Source: Doryteuthis pealeii (lineage: Eukaryota > Mollusca > Cephalopoda > Myopsida > Loliginidae). Taken from it: a DNA stretch of 64,000 nucleotides. The position numbers and the translations under genes were made by a program. Of this stretch, positions 20,826 to 31,290 are shown one piece after another (positions within the stretch are counted from its first letter, which is position 1; each line of letters begins with the position of its first letter). The stretch spans positions 19,767,907 to 19,831,906 of the forward strand of contig CM042145.1 in the NCBI GenBank assembly GCA_023376005.1, given 5' to 3'. The notes under the pieces are model-generated. The model saw nothing but the letters and a program-made list of their open reading frames with translations. It searched no databases and had not been told where the DNA came from.

Positions 20826-21045
20826 GGGTTTTTATTTATGATCTGGGGAAACAACTAAAGCCATCTAACTCCTACCTTGTAACCTATCCTGTGTAATTCA
20901 TTTCTAAGAAACTATTGAAATGTATTTATAGTTAGCTTGAAATGGTGAGGGAAGAAAAAAGAAAAACACTGGGATGCATGGATTATTTTACTGCATCCTT
21001 TTAGATTTTTGTGTGTCAGGGTCGCACATACCTATCAGTATCTCT
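20826..21045. repeat. Dispersed repeat E, copy 2
   Basis: Matches 4360-4600 and 34980-35210 (CCATCTAACTCCTACCTTGT, GAAATGGTGAGGGAAGAAAA, ACACTGGGATGCATGGAT). Confidence 0.65.
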
Positions 21046-21214
21046 GAAGGTACTAACTTTTTTCCAAATCATTTTGTATATTGACAAAAAGAAAGCCTCA
21101 TAAAGTATATGCTTTACAATTTTAAACTCAGAACCTCCATTTATTCTTTATTTTCAACCTTAACTTCATTTTTGTGTCGCTTATTTAATGCATTTTCATT
21201 AATAAGCCTGCATT

Positions 21215-21438
21215 TTCATTAGGCAGTTTTTAAGTAAACTTGTTTTCACGAGGCAATTTTTTAAGTATACTTGTTTTCACGAGGCAATTTTTATGTAAAC
21301 TTGTTTTCATGAGGCAATTTTTATGTAAACTTGTTTTCACGAGGCAATTTTTATGTAAACTTGTTTTCACGAGGCAATTTTTATGTAAACTTGTTTTCAC
21401 GAGGCAATTTTTATGTAAACTTGTTTTCACGAGTTTAA
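21215..21438. repeat. Intronic minisatellite, 30-base unit
   Basis: About seven near-identical units (TTTTCACGAGGCAATTTTTA, TGTAAACTTG). Because 30 is a multiple of three, the array is open on both strands and gives spurious ten-residue-repeat peptides; it is not a gene. Confidence 0.9.
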
Positions 21439-21651
21439 ACAACAATCTGAAGATTTGGATTCCAAAACAAGAAATGTTTGATAATAAAGATAAGGAAATT
21501 GTTCCAAGTTATAAGATCAATATTAAAATCAGTTTGTTCCAATAATTCTTTTTTTAAAGTGTTTAAAAATGAATCTAATATTTACAATAAAATATACAAA
21601 ATATGTTAACCATTTGTTTCCATGCATTACAAATCCATGAAGAGAATAGTT

Positions 21652-21947
21652 TGTTTTGTGGCATATCAACCTTGGTGGGTCATTTAATGCTGATAAAGTT
21701 TAGAAATAAACTCATTCTTGATAGGTACTCATTTAAAAAAAAAACACATTTTTCTATTTAACCCATAGATGGGACCCTAACAGGTACTACCACTCCAGGT
21801 CAGAGTGGACCAGGGAGCAATGGTGATGAAGGGGTGCTCCACATTCCCCAAACCTCCAGAACTGGAACTTCACCATCCGATAGAGTTTAACGTCATTCCC
21901 AGGACATGTAGACCCTCAGCCACCTCCTTCTAGCACTCATATGAAGG
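21652..21947 (-). mobile_element. Retroposon D, 296-base copy
   Basis: Perfect 10-base target duplication GAGAATAGTT (21642-21651 and 21948-21957). Truncated at a different 5' point (near AGCACTCATATGAAGG on the plus strand). Confidence 0.8.
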
Positions 21948-22040
21948 GAGAATAGTTAGATGTACACCATGAATCATTATGTGTTGTAAATAAGCAAACA
22001 AATATACTATGATTCTTTAAGTAAATAAATCATACTGATG

Positions 22041-22362
22041 AGATGAGGCTTGATAATTAGTTTTATTTGTAATAATAATTAACACAGCTTAACACCTGTA
22101 CCCCAGCTATGGTTAACGGAATGAGAACAGGATACTCCCATGGATTGAATAAAGGGTTGGGCTCAAAGTTCCGTGATGGCTCCCGATTACGAAAAGAAGG
22201 TTCCCGAAATTACAAAAAGAAGGTTCCCGAAATTACAAAAAGAAGGTCCCCGAGTTCCAAAAGAAATACCTGAAAAAGACCGGAAGGCACATTAGCCGAA
22301 ACATTGTACAGATAACAATAAAGATGAGGACAATAGTCCAAATAATCCAAATAATACCAATT
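22041..22362. mobile_element. Dispersed repeat C, body copy
   Basis: CTTAACACCTGTACCCCAGC, AAAGTTCCGTGATGGCTCC, CCGAGTTCCAAAAGAAATAC and ACAATAAAGATGAGGACAAT match 14900-15172. A segment with GAAGGTTCCCGAAATTAC is tandemly doubled. A (GA)n run lies at 22403-22420. Confidence 0.65.
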
Positions 22363-22589
22363 GTTAATAATTTTAGCAGAGTATTTTTCTTTTCCTTTGT
22401 AAGGAGAGAGAGAGAGAGAGAAAAAAGCAAGAAAAAAAACAGCTGTGCATATGTTGTTGCAGAACCCGAATAAAACATACAATAAAGCACTCAGCTTGGT
22501 AACACATATTTATATTGAATCTCAATCATCTGATTGTGAGTTTTATTTGAATGAATTATCATTAGACCAATTAAAAAGATTGAATGTAA

Positions 22590-22838
22590 AATACTAAATA
22601 AATAAATCTAGAATCTAGATACTCTCAGCTTATAATAATCCTGATAATTATCATTATCCAAAACCAAAAAGAAAAAAGAAAAAAAAAAAAATCATTCATC
22701 ATAATTTCTATTTTGACCTTTGAAAAGAAAATGAGTTTCAGTGTCACTTCATTTCAATAAATCCATTATATTGGAGGCAGTCAATTTGTTTATGAATGAT
22801 TTACTAATAAATAAATAAATAAATAAGCAAACAAACAG
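22590..22838. repeat. Local segmental duplication, copy 1
   Basis: About 250 bases (TCTAGATACTCTCAGCTTAT, ACCTTTGAAAAGAAAATGAG, AATCCATTATATTGGAGGC, then a TAAA run) recur at 23586-23755 plus 24167-24256, where the second copy is interrupted. Confidence 0.75.
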
Positions 22839-22839
22839 T

Positions 22840-23580
22840 ATTGATAATGGATTTACATATTGATCCAATAATACTTTATCTATCTATGTATACATATATA
22901 AAGGGCAGTTGTGTGTATGTATGTCCAGAGAAAACTCAGAAAATAAAACAATTAACAACAAAGTAAATATATATATATATATATATGGGAGTAAATATGG
23001 AAAATAAATCCGACAATATAAAGAAAATTTGAAAAAACAAGTGTTCCGAAAATAGGATGAATTTTTTTTTTTTGAAAGGCAAGTCGCGATCCACGCACGC
23101 GAAGATGTCATGACGCGTGACGCAACTCGAAGAAATGCAAAAGACGAGAAAAAGTATTAATGGACTGATTTTTTAAGAGAACAAAGGGAACAAAGTGGGA
23201 ATGATAACTAAATAAATAATTAAATGAAGCCTGGTATTTTGTAATTATTTAACACTATTTTAGCTAGAAACGGAGATATATTAAAGAATCCATGTCGATT
23301 ATTAAGGGAGGGCAAAAGCGAATATATATATAAACATTCACAATCATCAGAGCTTGCTTTTTGTGCAAAAATAATGAAGATTTTATCTATATTCGTGAAG
23401 ATATTTAAAAAATTAGAATTTGAATAGTAAGAGAAGGGAAAGTCATAGATGGAGTTTGTGATTAAAACATAAACAATTATAGAACACCAATTATAGAAAA
23501 CTAAATCCATTAAAAGGATCTGCGAGACTAACTTTTTTAATCCCCTCCTCTACCCAGGAAACACCAGATAGCTGCTTCTA
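22840..23580. other. Intron stretch without identifiable features
   Basis: AT-rich with a short TA run (about 22966-22987) and one CpG-containing patch near 23080-23120 (GTCGCGATCCACGCACGCG). No gene motif. Confidence 0.4.
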
Positions 23581-23585
23581 GTATT

Positions 23586-24256
23586 AAATAAATAAATCTA
23601 GATACTCTCAAGCTTATAATAATCCTGATAACTAACATTATCCAAAAGCAGAAAAAAAAAAAATTAATTCATCATAATTTCTATTTTGACCTTTGAAAAG
23701 AAAATGAATTTCAGTGTCACTTCATTTCAATAAATCCATTATATTGGAGTGTTACGATTTTATGGGCCATCCTTTAGGCTCCAAGCAAGAGTGCTTGTCC
23801 AGCAGAAATCCTTGGTAAAGAATCCTTTGGTTGTTCCTTGGTGCTCCTCAGTATTGCAAGTCCTTCATCAATGATTGCAAATGGACGTCTCTCAGTATCA
23901 GTGCTTAAGTAGTCAACTAGCCACGCATTCGGGCTGTTGATTGGCTGAGGTTTAAACCACATGACCTCGCTTAGTCTATAAATTTGAGTGGTGTATTGTA
24001 GCACACCTTATATACAAAATAAGGGCGCCTCACGTGTTATAATGGTTAGCAAGCTAGATTCGCAGATCATTGTTAATGAGTTTGATTCTCATTGGGCGCC
24101 CCATACTTCTGGCCTTGTGCCACATCTAAGCTTAGATTAGTAAATAACTATATACAAAATAATCCAACATTTCATTTCAATAAATCCATTATATCAGAGG
24201 CAGTCAATTTGTTTATGAATGATTTACTAATAAATAAATAAGCAAACAAACAGCAT
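23586..24256. repeat. Local segmental duplication, copy 2, interrupted by an insert
   Basis: 23586-23755 and 24167-24256 together equal 22590-22838. The insert 23756-24166 is bordered by a short repetition of TTTCATTTCAATAAATCCAT. It carries an unrecognised minus-strand open frame (23774-24004, 76 residues) and a tRNA-like SINE head. Confidence 0.65.
24026..24110 (+). mobile_element. tRNA-derived SINE, near-complete tRNA fold
   Basis: GGGCGCC at the start pairs fully with GGCGCCC near 24098, as an acceptor stem. ATAATGGTTAGCAAG is A-box-like and GAGTTTGATTCTCATT is a T-arm/B-box region. A TA-rich tail follows after CACATCTAAGCTTAGATTAG. A true tRNA gene is less likely because the D and anticodon arms are degenerate and a SINE-type body follows. 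Confidence 0.6.
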
Positions 24257-24496
24257 TTAGGCCACCCCAACGACTTTACTTACTTACTTTTTTATATATT
24301 AATTAAATTTAGACTAAGTTATTAACTAAAAGTTTAAACTTTACATTTTGTTGTAAACATACTAAACATATAGTGAGAGTGGCCTTTTATTAGTAGGTAA
24401 TAAATTACAATGTGGCCTTTAAACATGAAAAGACTCCCCCCCCCACTCCTGTAAGCTATCCTCATACTACTACTACAAAAATAGGTAATAGGTATA

Positions 24497-24727
24497 GTGC
24501 CCTGGTGGTGTAATGGTTATTGTTGAAAAATGGACATAGTGACACCGAGTTCAAATCCTGATTGAGGCTAGTTGTATTTCATATAACGCTAATGTCCTTT
24601 GAAAGGTATGAATCCGACAATTCTCCCTCCAACTGTGGGTAAACAATCTCCTTGGTCTAGCGCTAGTGAAAAGGGGATAGGCTCCCTCACTGATACCGAG
24701 ATCAGGCCACCCCGATGACTTACTTAA
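24497..24727 (+). mobile_element. Chimeric SINE: family B head on family A tail
   Basis: 24497-24640 is B-type (GGTGGTGTAATGGTTATTG, GAGTTCAAATCCTG, AAAGGTATGAATCCGACAAT, CAACTGTGGGTAAAC). From about 24645 it is A-type (CTCCTTGGTCTAGCGCTAGT, GAAAAGGGGATAGGCTCCCT, GATACCGAG, GGCCACCCCGATGACTTACT). The join falls at ACAATCTCC with no gap. Confidence 0.75.
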
Positions 24728-24784
24728 TCTGTTGTTGTAATGGACTTGTACACATGGATGCACCAGTGTTGGCTGACGAGTAAA

Positions 24785-24905
24785 AACTTACATTTACCAG
24801 CTCTGTATTGACACTGGATGCTGTCTAGAGGACCTACTATGAGCAATGGCCAATCAGGATCGATAGTGAGAGAAAGTAAAGGAAATCTGTGCAGTCAGCA
24901 TTACC
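24785..24905 (+). mobile_element. LINE 3'-end fragment
   Basis: CTGGATGCTGTCTAGAGGAC, CTACTATGAGCAATGG and GATAGTGAGAGAAAGTAAAGG resemble the fragment at 16640-16745 and give a similar but frame-broken reading (W/R-E-R-V-type ending). Confidence 0.35.
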
Positions 24906-24925
24906 TGATGATTATATGAATGGTT

Positions 24926-25451
24926 TGGTATGTTTTATGGCATATCAATCTTAGTGGGTCATTTAATGCAGACAAAGTTTTAAAATAAATTCATTCTTAA
25001 TGGATACTCAATTTCCATAAACACATTTTTCTATATAACCCATGGATGGGTACTACCACTCTGGGTCAGAGTGGACCTGAGAGCAATGGTGATGAAGGGG
25101 CGTTCCACATTCCCCAGACCTCCAAGAACATGAAGACCCTCAACCAGCGCCTTCTAGCACCCATATGATAAAAAGGGTCAGGGCTTGCCATAAGGGCAAT
25201 AAGGTTGGGGCAATCATGTAAGTGCTAGAGCTTGACATGACCAGCCGATTGGTCGGAGAGGGACTCTCCGACCGCCCATCTAGCCTAAGTAAGGACCAAA
25301 GTGGAGTGTCATGGACTGCTCAGCCACCAGGGTTCCATCCTTAAGCATCACGGGTTGTCATCCACAGCCAACAGGTGGCCCCATTGGGGGAGTCTTACCC
25401 TTCTGTAGAGGTGCAGTCAGTGTATTCTAAAGCCCCAGGTGACAAGGCGGG
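24926..25451 (-). mobile_element. Retroposon D, 526-base copy
   Basis: Perfect 14-base target duplication TTATATGAATGGTT (24912-24925 and 25452-25465). It covers nearly the full known length but lacks some internal blocks found at 28209-28805. Confidence 0.85.
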
Positions 25452-25781
25452 TTATATGAATGGTTGCAAACACTTTCCAGAAACAGCTTGTGAGATAGTT
25501 AAGTTCAGGTACAATAAATATACGTAGTATATCTGGATATCAGGTACAATAAATATAGGTAGTATATCTGGAAAAGATCTTTTTATAAAGATTTATATTA
25601 TTTAAACATTACAAGAGTTTACATTCTTTATTATATACTGAGAAAGAAGAAAAGTCATTTTGCTTTTATGGGTAAAGCCACTTGAAATAAATTTCTGCAA
25701 CTTTTTTTCTTCTTTTCTTTAATGAATCGAAATACTCAGCAATAAAACCTAAAGTTTGGAAACACACAGGACAGTCTTTGG

Positions 25782-25993
25782 GGTTATTTCCTATAACTCC
25801 AACATAAAATAGGGGAACCACTCTGATTGACTAATAAATTATTTATTTATTTATTTATTGATCTACTAGGAAAAAAGAAGACAGGGTTAGCGTTTAGGAT
25901 TAGTTTAATGGGAAAATAAGGGTTAGATCAATTAACAGATAAAATTCATTCAGAGTGGTTCCCCTTTTTATGTTGGAGTTATAGGAAATAACC
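25782..25993. mobile_element. MITE with 45-base inverted repeats
   Basis: GGTTATTTCCTATAACTCCA, ACATAAAATAGGGGAACCAC then TCTGA is mirrored at 25951-25993. The interior has a TTTA run and GGGTTAG motifs. No clear target duplication, so the superfamily is unassigned. Confidence 0.75.
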
Positions 25994-26179
25994 GTCTTAG
26001 GTATATTTCTGGAATTCTCCCTGGTGAATCATCCAACCAGATCAACCATAGGCATAAAGTTGTAAAACTACAAACTTATTTCTAAGTGCATATTTTTTAA
26101 AAAAGAAAGAAAATATTTAAGGTCTGATTAAAAAGTATAGACACTGGATTTTTTATTTTTTTTACATCTAAAAAGATGT

Positions 26180-26316
26180 TTGGTTTGGTTTTGTTTTACG
26201 GCATATCAACCTCAGTGGGTCATTTAAGGCTGATAAAGTTTTGAAATAAATCAATTCTTAATGGATAATACAATTTTTTTTTATAAATACATTTTTCTAT
26301 TTAACCCATAGATGGG
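26180..26316 (-). mobile_element. Retroposon D, short 137-base copy
   Basis: Perfect 12-base target duplication CTAAAAAGATGT (26168-26179 and 26317-26328). It contains only the 3' part of the family, ending on the plus strand at CCCATAGATGGG. Confidence 0.9.
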
Positions 26317-26519
26317 CTAAAAAGATGTGTGCACAGGTGAGGAACTATAATGAAGTGATACTGTCGAGATAAATCAGTGCCAAGTCTCAATAATTTTTGG
26401 TAAAACACAAGATTGTGCAAGTGCAACATCCTCCATACTCACCAGATCTAGTGCTGTACAATTTTCTAAACTGAAAATTCATCTTAAGAAATTTGAGGAT
26501 ATAGAGGACATTGAAAAAA

Positions 26520-26535
26520 ATAAAAATAAAAAATA

Positions 26536-26575
<40 letters not shown>

Positions 26576-26580
26576 CATAT
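26520..26580. repeat. TA microsatellite
   Basis: About 20 TA units after an A-rich run. Confidence 0.9.
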
Positions 26581-26862
26581 ACAACAGCACAGATTCACAC
26601 CATATCAAAAGAAGATGAGTTTCAGAGGTGATGCTTAGACCAATGAAAAACTCAATGGAATAGGTGTGTTGATTAAAAAAAAAAAAATTAAAAAAAAAAA
26701 AAAATGCTTATTTCATTGTTCATTTCTGTCTTGGTAAATTAGGCTTTAGTCACGATACTTTTTGAACACACTTCTCATTTGTTTACATCTATAAATGTTT
26801 TCAATTTTTGATATTAACTTTTAACAACTATGAATAAGATGGTGATTAGTTTCATTTTTTGG

Positions 26863-27009
26863 TTTGGTTTGGTTTGGTTTGGTTTGTTTTACGGCACATC
26901 AACCTCGGTGGGTCATTTAATGCCGATAAAGTTTTGAAATAAATCAATTCTTAGTGGATAATACAATTTTTTAATAAATACATTTTTCTATTTAACCCAT
27001 AGATGGGAC
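26863..27009 (-). mobile_element. Retroposon D, short 147-base copy
   Basis: Perfect 14-base target duplication TAGTTTCATTTTTT (26849-26862 and 27010-27023). Its 5' truncation lies two bases from that of the copy at 26180-26316; the tail is (CCAAA)n. Confidence 0.9.
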
Positions 27010-27524
27010 TAGTTTCATTTTTTATATACATTTTAAAAACACACATAATTTTAATAAACCTTCTCTATGAAGATGGTGCTACTTTTAAATAATTAAATTA
27101 TCTTCTTAATTAATCTAATTACAGAAAGTCTAACTGGTAAGCATAACTGTTCCTCTGAACAGAATGTGAGAACATCTGTAAACAACAACAACAACAAAAA
27201 CAACAGACATGCAAAAGCACACAGATACAGATGATGTTTTTTATAGACCATTTCCATAGTTAAATGGTAGAAGAAGAAGAAGAATGCATTGTTCTGTATA
27301 GCACTTGAAGAGGATGACTTAAAAACCTTCATTAGAAGAGAAAAGGTTAAGCTTGAGTCTGACAAAGTCATGCATAAATATCAGTACTTGGCTTATATCA
27401 GTTGTAAAAGGACAGAATTGTAGATTGTTTATTTAAGATGAACAGGAAGTGAACAGGAAACTAACAAAAATGATGGATAGAAAATTAATGGTGGTAACAA
27501 AGGAGTATGTTGCCATACAACATT

Positions 27525-27526
<2 letters not shown>

Positions 27527-27581
<55 letters not shown>
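27527..27581. repeat. TA microsatellite
   Basis: About 27 uninterrupted TA units, immediately before the GAAGGC palindromes. Confidence 0.95.
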
Positions 27582-27585
<4 letters not shown>

Positions 27586-27624
27586 CAATTGGTAATTTGC
27601 TTGAAGCATTGTTAAGTATGTTAT

Positions 27625-27718
27625 AATATATTAATAATTTGAAGGCCAATACAATGCGTATGAAAAATAAAAACAAAAAGATGTATTATTTTTCATACGC
27701 ATTGTATTGGCCTTCAAA

Positions 27719-27730
<12 letters not shown>
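27625..27730. mobile_element. Palindromic fold-back element (GAAGGC family), short copy
   Basis: Near-perfect 45-base arms (ATTTGAAGGCCAATACAATG, CGTATGAAAAATAA) around a 16-base loop. It shares GAAGGC...ACAATGCGTAT with the larger copies and is followed by TA repeats. Confidence 0.8.
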
Positions 27731-27755
<25 letters not shown>

Positions 27756-27800
27756 TTTTGGATGTTTGTTTATTTTAGAAGCATTGTTAAATAAAGTATA

Positions 27801-28077
27801 TATTATTATTTATATTTTTGCTTGAAGGCAATTACAATGCGTATATCACATAAAATTCGATAATTATAGAAGATGATAATGACAAGTGAATTTCGGTAAA
27901 GAATTATTCTGTGTGTAGAATATTGTACAGACTGTTTCAAACTGTCTGTACGATGTTCTACACACAGAATAATTCTTTACCGAAATTCACTTGTCATTAT
28001 CATCTTCTATAATTATCGAATTTTATGTGATATACGCATTGTAATTGCCTTCAAGCAAAAATATAAATAATAATATA

Positions 28078-28078
<1 letters not shown>
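27801..28078. mobile_element. Palindromic fold-back element (GAAGGC family), long copy
   Basis: Almost perfect 135-base arms running from TATTTATATTTTTGCTTGAA through GATAATTATAGAAGATGATA and AGAATTATTCTGTGTGTAGA to a centre near 27940 (GTACAGACTGTTTC). It could form one long hairpin. The left 45 bases of flank (27757-27800) also match the flank of the 5752-5965 copy. Confidence 0.85.
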
Positions 28079-28127
<49 letters not shown>

Positions 28128-28142
28128 TCATGTGTGTGTGAT
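28075..28142. repeat. TA/TG microsatellite
   Basis: TA units followed by about 19 TG units, an ATCA break and more TG. Confidence 0.95.
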
Positions 28143-28208
28143 ATGAAAAAAACGAGGTATTCAGAAGATGATTTCATCATAGTTAGAAGTATTAGCCAAC
28201 ATTTAATG

Positions 28209-28805
28209 GTTTGGTTTGGTTTTACGGCATATCAACCTCAGTGGGACATTTAATGCTGATAAAATTTTGAAATAAATCAATTCTTAATGGATAATACAAT
28301 TTTGTTCATCAACTCATGTTTTTCTATTTAACCCATAGATGGGACCCTAACAGGTACTACCACTCCGGGTCAGAGTGGACCAGAGAGCAATGATGATGAA
28401 GGGGTGCTCCACATTCCCCAAATCTCCAAAACTGGAACCTCACCATCAGATAGAGTTTAACGTCATTCCCAGGACATGTAGACCCTCAGTCACCGCCTTC
28501 TAGCACCCATATGATAAAAAGGGGGTTGGGGCTTGCCATATGGGCAATAGGGTTGGGAAAATCATATAGGTGCTAGGGCTTGACGTAGCCAGCCGATTGA
28601 TCGGAGGGGGCCTCTCTGACCACCCATCTAGCCCAAGATAGGGCCAAAGTGGAGTATTGCAAGTCATGGACTGCTCATCCAGCTGGGTTCTATCCTTAAG
28701 CATCACGGGTCACCACCCACGGCTAATAGGTGGCCCCATTGGGGGAGTCTTACCCCTCTGCAGAGGTGCAGTCGGTGTATTCTAACGCCCCAGCTGACAG
28801 GGCAG
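28209..28805 (-). mobile_element. Retroposon D, longest copy (597 bases)
   Basis: Flanks AACATTTAATG (28198-28208) and AACATTAAATG (28806-28816) form an 11-base duplication with one mismatch. Minus-strand reading: GTTCTGCCCTGTCAGCTGGG at the 5' end to GATATGCCGTAAAACC and a (CCAAA)n tail at the 3' end. There is no long open frame, so this is a SINE-like or LINE-3'-end retroposon. No A/B boxes are recognised. Confidence 0.8.
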
Positions 28806-28862
28806 AACATTAAATGTTTTTTTTAAATATTAAACCATCATTAAAAGGCATTGTCAAGATTA

Positions 28863-29124
28863 TATTCAATTTAAATATGAAAAGAAAAATGAGAAAATTC
28901 TTAGCATTCTATTGCCATTAGTAGCATTCTATTTCAAAACTATGCGATATAATTCGTAATACTTTTTTTTTTCTTTTTTAAAGAAAATAAGTTTTTGTTT
29001 TTTTTTGTTTGTTTTTAAAATAATTTTGAACATGAATTACACCACAGTTTTGAAATAGAATGCTACTAACAGCAATAGGATGCTAAGATTTTACTCATTT
29101 TTCTTTCCATATTTAAGATGAATA
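28863..29124. mobile_element. Palindromic fold-back element, AGCATTCTATT family
   Basis: The left arm (GAAAAATGAGAAAATTCTTA, GCATTCTATTGCCATTAGTA, GCATTCTATTTCAAAACTAT) is mirrored at 29046-29110 with few changes. The loop is T-rich. Confidence 0.8.
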
Positions 29125-29242
29125 CAAAAAATAAAAAACCAAATGCTAATACTTCAAATTATAATAAAAGCATTCTCTGAATACCTTGTTTTTTCATACT
29201 TTATAATATATCTACATACTGGAGGATTTATTTCCATTTTTC

Positions 29243-29248
<6 letters not shown>

Positions 29249-29317
<69 letters not shown>

Positions 29318-29318
29318 C
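29249..29318. repeat. TA then GA microsatellite
   Basis: About 25 TA units followed by about 9 GA units. From 29320 to 29700 nothing is identifiable. Confidence 0.95.
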
Positions 29319-29805
29319 AAATAGCAAAAAACAATTGCTAGCAGAATGAATTATCTGATTAGGATTTCAGAAAGACAACAGAAGCAAAAAGATATGAGTT
29401 TATAAGAATTATGTTTAGGGTCATTAACAACTGATCATTAGTTGCGTTTGGTGCTTAAGAGGAATTATGATATATGTGAATAAATAGGTGTTTCTATTTC
29501 AGGATCAACGAACCATCACACATGGTTTCATATGTTCTACTTGCCTAGATCAGTGTTTATATAGCCAATAGATCCAAGTGCATGTTATTGTGATGCTAAC
29601 TAAAGAATGTGGGAGGTTTGGTATTTGTGAAATTAAGCATTGTAAACATTTATGAGAACCTTTTCTTTTCTCTTATTTAGGTTATATTCTCCTCCTCAAT
29701 TTTTTTTTCTTTCTTTCTCTTAAGCAATGTTTTAGTTGGTATGCTTTTGTTTGTTCGTTCGTTTTTTGTTTTTTTTGGTTTTTTTTGTTTAAAAAAAAAA
29801 AATAC

Positions 29806-30085
29806 TTATTGGCATTTCAATCTCAGAAGACTAGAATATAGTTTTTGTGCCCCTGAAGTTACAGTGCCTCCTGTGACTGTAAAGTCCAATGTTAGAAAAA
29901 CATTCTCGACCACAGATGTCGCATGTGAAGGCTGTCCCTGAAGATGTTGATGTGCTGGTGCTTTGTTGCCACTGCTTTCTTCTGGACCTCTTAGCTTCAT
30001 GGTGTTGCACCAGGGTCACTTCAAACATGAACAGTCCTCTACAGAGAGCCTGCCGCCACTGAGGGCGGTCCTGAGCCAAATTTTC
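29806..30085 (-). mobile_element. LINE C-terminal fragment with zinc-knuckle-like motif
   Basis: The minus-strand open frame from about 30079 reads MAQDRPQWRQALCRGLFMFE and later AFTCDICGRECFSNIGLYSH then RRHC. The D-R-x-x-W-R pattern followed by a Cys-x2-Cys ... His-x3-Cys finger is the usual end of non-LTR reverse transcriptase proteins in animals. The reverse transcriptase itself is absent, so this is a 5'-truncated copy. It is not a host zinc-finger gene: no further fingers or splice signals. A noisy duplicate lies at 61000-61250. Confidence 0.7.
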
Positions 30086-30221
30086 CCAGCTGGAAAGGGC
30101 AATGCCAAAGTATTAAATACTATCAGGTAACAAATTAATTTTTTGAGGATATGCTAAAAGTTCTCAGCCAGACCAAGAAAGGAATGACCTAGAACCATGA
30201 AACAGATGCTATTGTTATATA

Positions 30222-30490
30222 TCAATACGTTGTATACTCAACATCGGGTTTATAAACGGTGAGAGTTCATCTTAGTGATAGAGAGAGAGAGAGAGACTTA
30301 GAGAGGGTGGCGTTACTTGTTTACTTCATTTCTGATTACTCTACTTGTTGCTGGTTCTTGCTGACGGCTTCGGACGCCATTTTCCTGTCTAGTTGACTTT
30401 CCTTCTTCTGGGGGTTAATTTTCTTCTTTGCTAATTCTTCTTCTGGGCATTGCTTGTTTTTACATCGAATAAAATTGAAGAATAATTAAA
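30222..30490 (+). other. Promoter-like/LTR-like repeat, copy 1
   Basis: GTTGTATACTCAACATCGGG followed by TTTATAAACGGTGAGAGTTC, a (GA)n run, GTTTACTTCATTTCTGATTA and an AATAAA near 30468. It matches 31545-31660 over the TATA-like part and the TTACTTCATTTCTGATTA part. It could be a solo LTR fragment; the ends are undefined. Confidence 0.35.
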
Positions 30491-30774
30491 GTTCCAATTA
30501 CTGTCGAACTGGGAAGACAAGGCAACAAACGGTTGTAACTTAAATACAAACCCGAATAGTCACAAAGTCTACTGCAGAATGACAGGATATTTATAATACT
30601 CCACAATGTCATTCAAATCAGGCAGTCAAGCAGCCAATCAGAACTCAAGGAATGGAATCAACCAAATCACCCAAATTCATGAATGGGTCATTCTTGATTT
30701 CTATATATACCAACTGTCTTGGACACTGCTTAAGTTGTACTTAGCTGCTGTTGTCCAAACCAACAGTAGACTTT

Positions 30775-30935
30775 TTTCCCCATACCAAGGCTAAAGTGCC
30801 CAGTCTGTTCTACTATGTACCCATAGCTGAAGGGAGGAGAGATGGATTCATGCCTTTTCCTAGGACATTAGTGTGAAGTGAAATGCAAACACTCATCTAG
30901 GATTTGAATTCCTTTTAATACGACAATAATTGTTA
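30775..30935 (-). mobile_element. SINE family B, diverged reverse fragment
   Basis: GTGCCCAGTCTGTTCTACTA, TACCCATAGCTGAAGGGAGG and GTGAAATGCAAACACTCATC follow the reverse B consensus; the tRNA-like head is decayed. Confidence 0.55.
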
Positions 30936-30994
30936 GGCTACAAGTTCCTCTAAATGTCTTTATGTAAGGAAATGCCACATTTTATGGCATATAA

Positions 30995-31290
30995 AACATA
31001 TTTCATATGTTGTATCAGGGCTTGATACTAACGCCGTCCTGAGGACGATAAAAATTACATCCGGGATCAAAATTACATTTAGGACGATCAATACATCATC
31101 AGGGACAGTTTGCCGGGGATGGTAAAATTTTTTCCTAAAAGTTAGTACTACATATTTCATATGTTGTATCAGGGCTCGACACTAACGCTGTCCCATCGTC
31201 CCGGGGACGATAAAAATTACATCCAGGACGATCAATTCGTCATCCGGGACAGTAACATTTTTTACTAAAAGTTAGTACTACATTAAAAAA
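30995..31290. repeat. Two-copy tandem repeat with GGGACGAT-type motifs
   Basis: A unit of about 150 bases (ATATTTCATATGTTGTATCA, GGGCTCGACACTAACGCTG, GACGATAAAAATTACATCC, TTTTTACTAAAAGTTAGTAC) occurs twice. Related short motifs (GGGACGGTCCAAATCCCATT) continue to about 31540, in inverted form. Confidence 0.65.

Noticed and set aside
21230..21545. Open frames on both strands encoding ten-residue repeats
   Set aside because: Produced by a 30-base minisatellite whose unit is divisible by three; no start context, splice signals or family match.
29831..30079. Possible host zinc-finger gene
   Set aside because: A single finger preceded by a D-R-x-x-W-R motif is the usual LINE protein end; there is no start, splice structure or other fingers.
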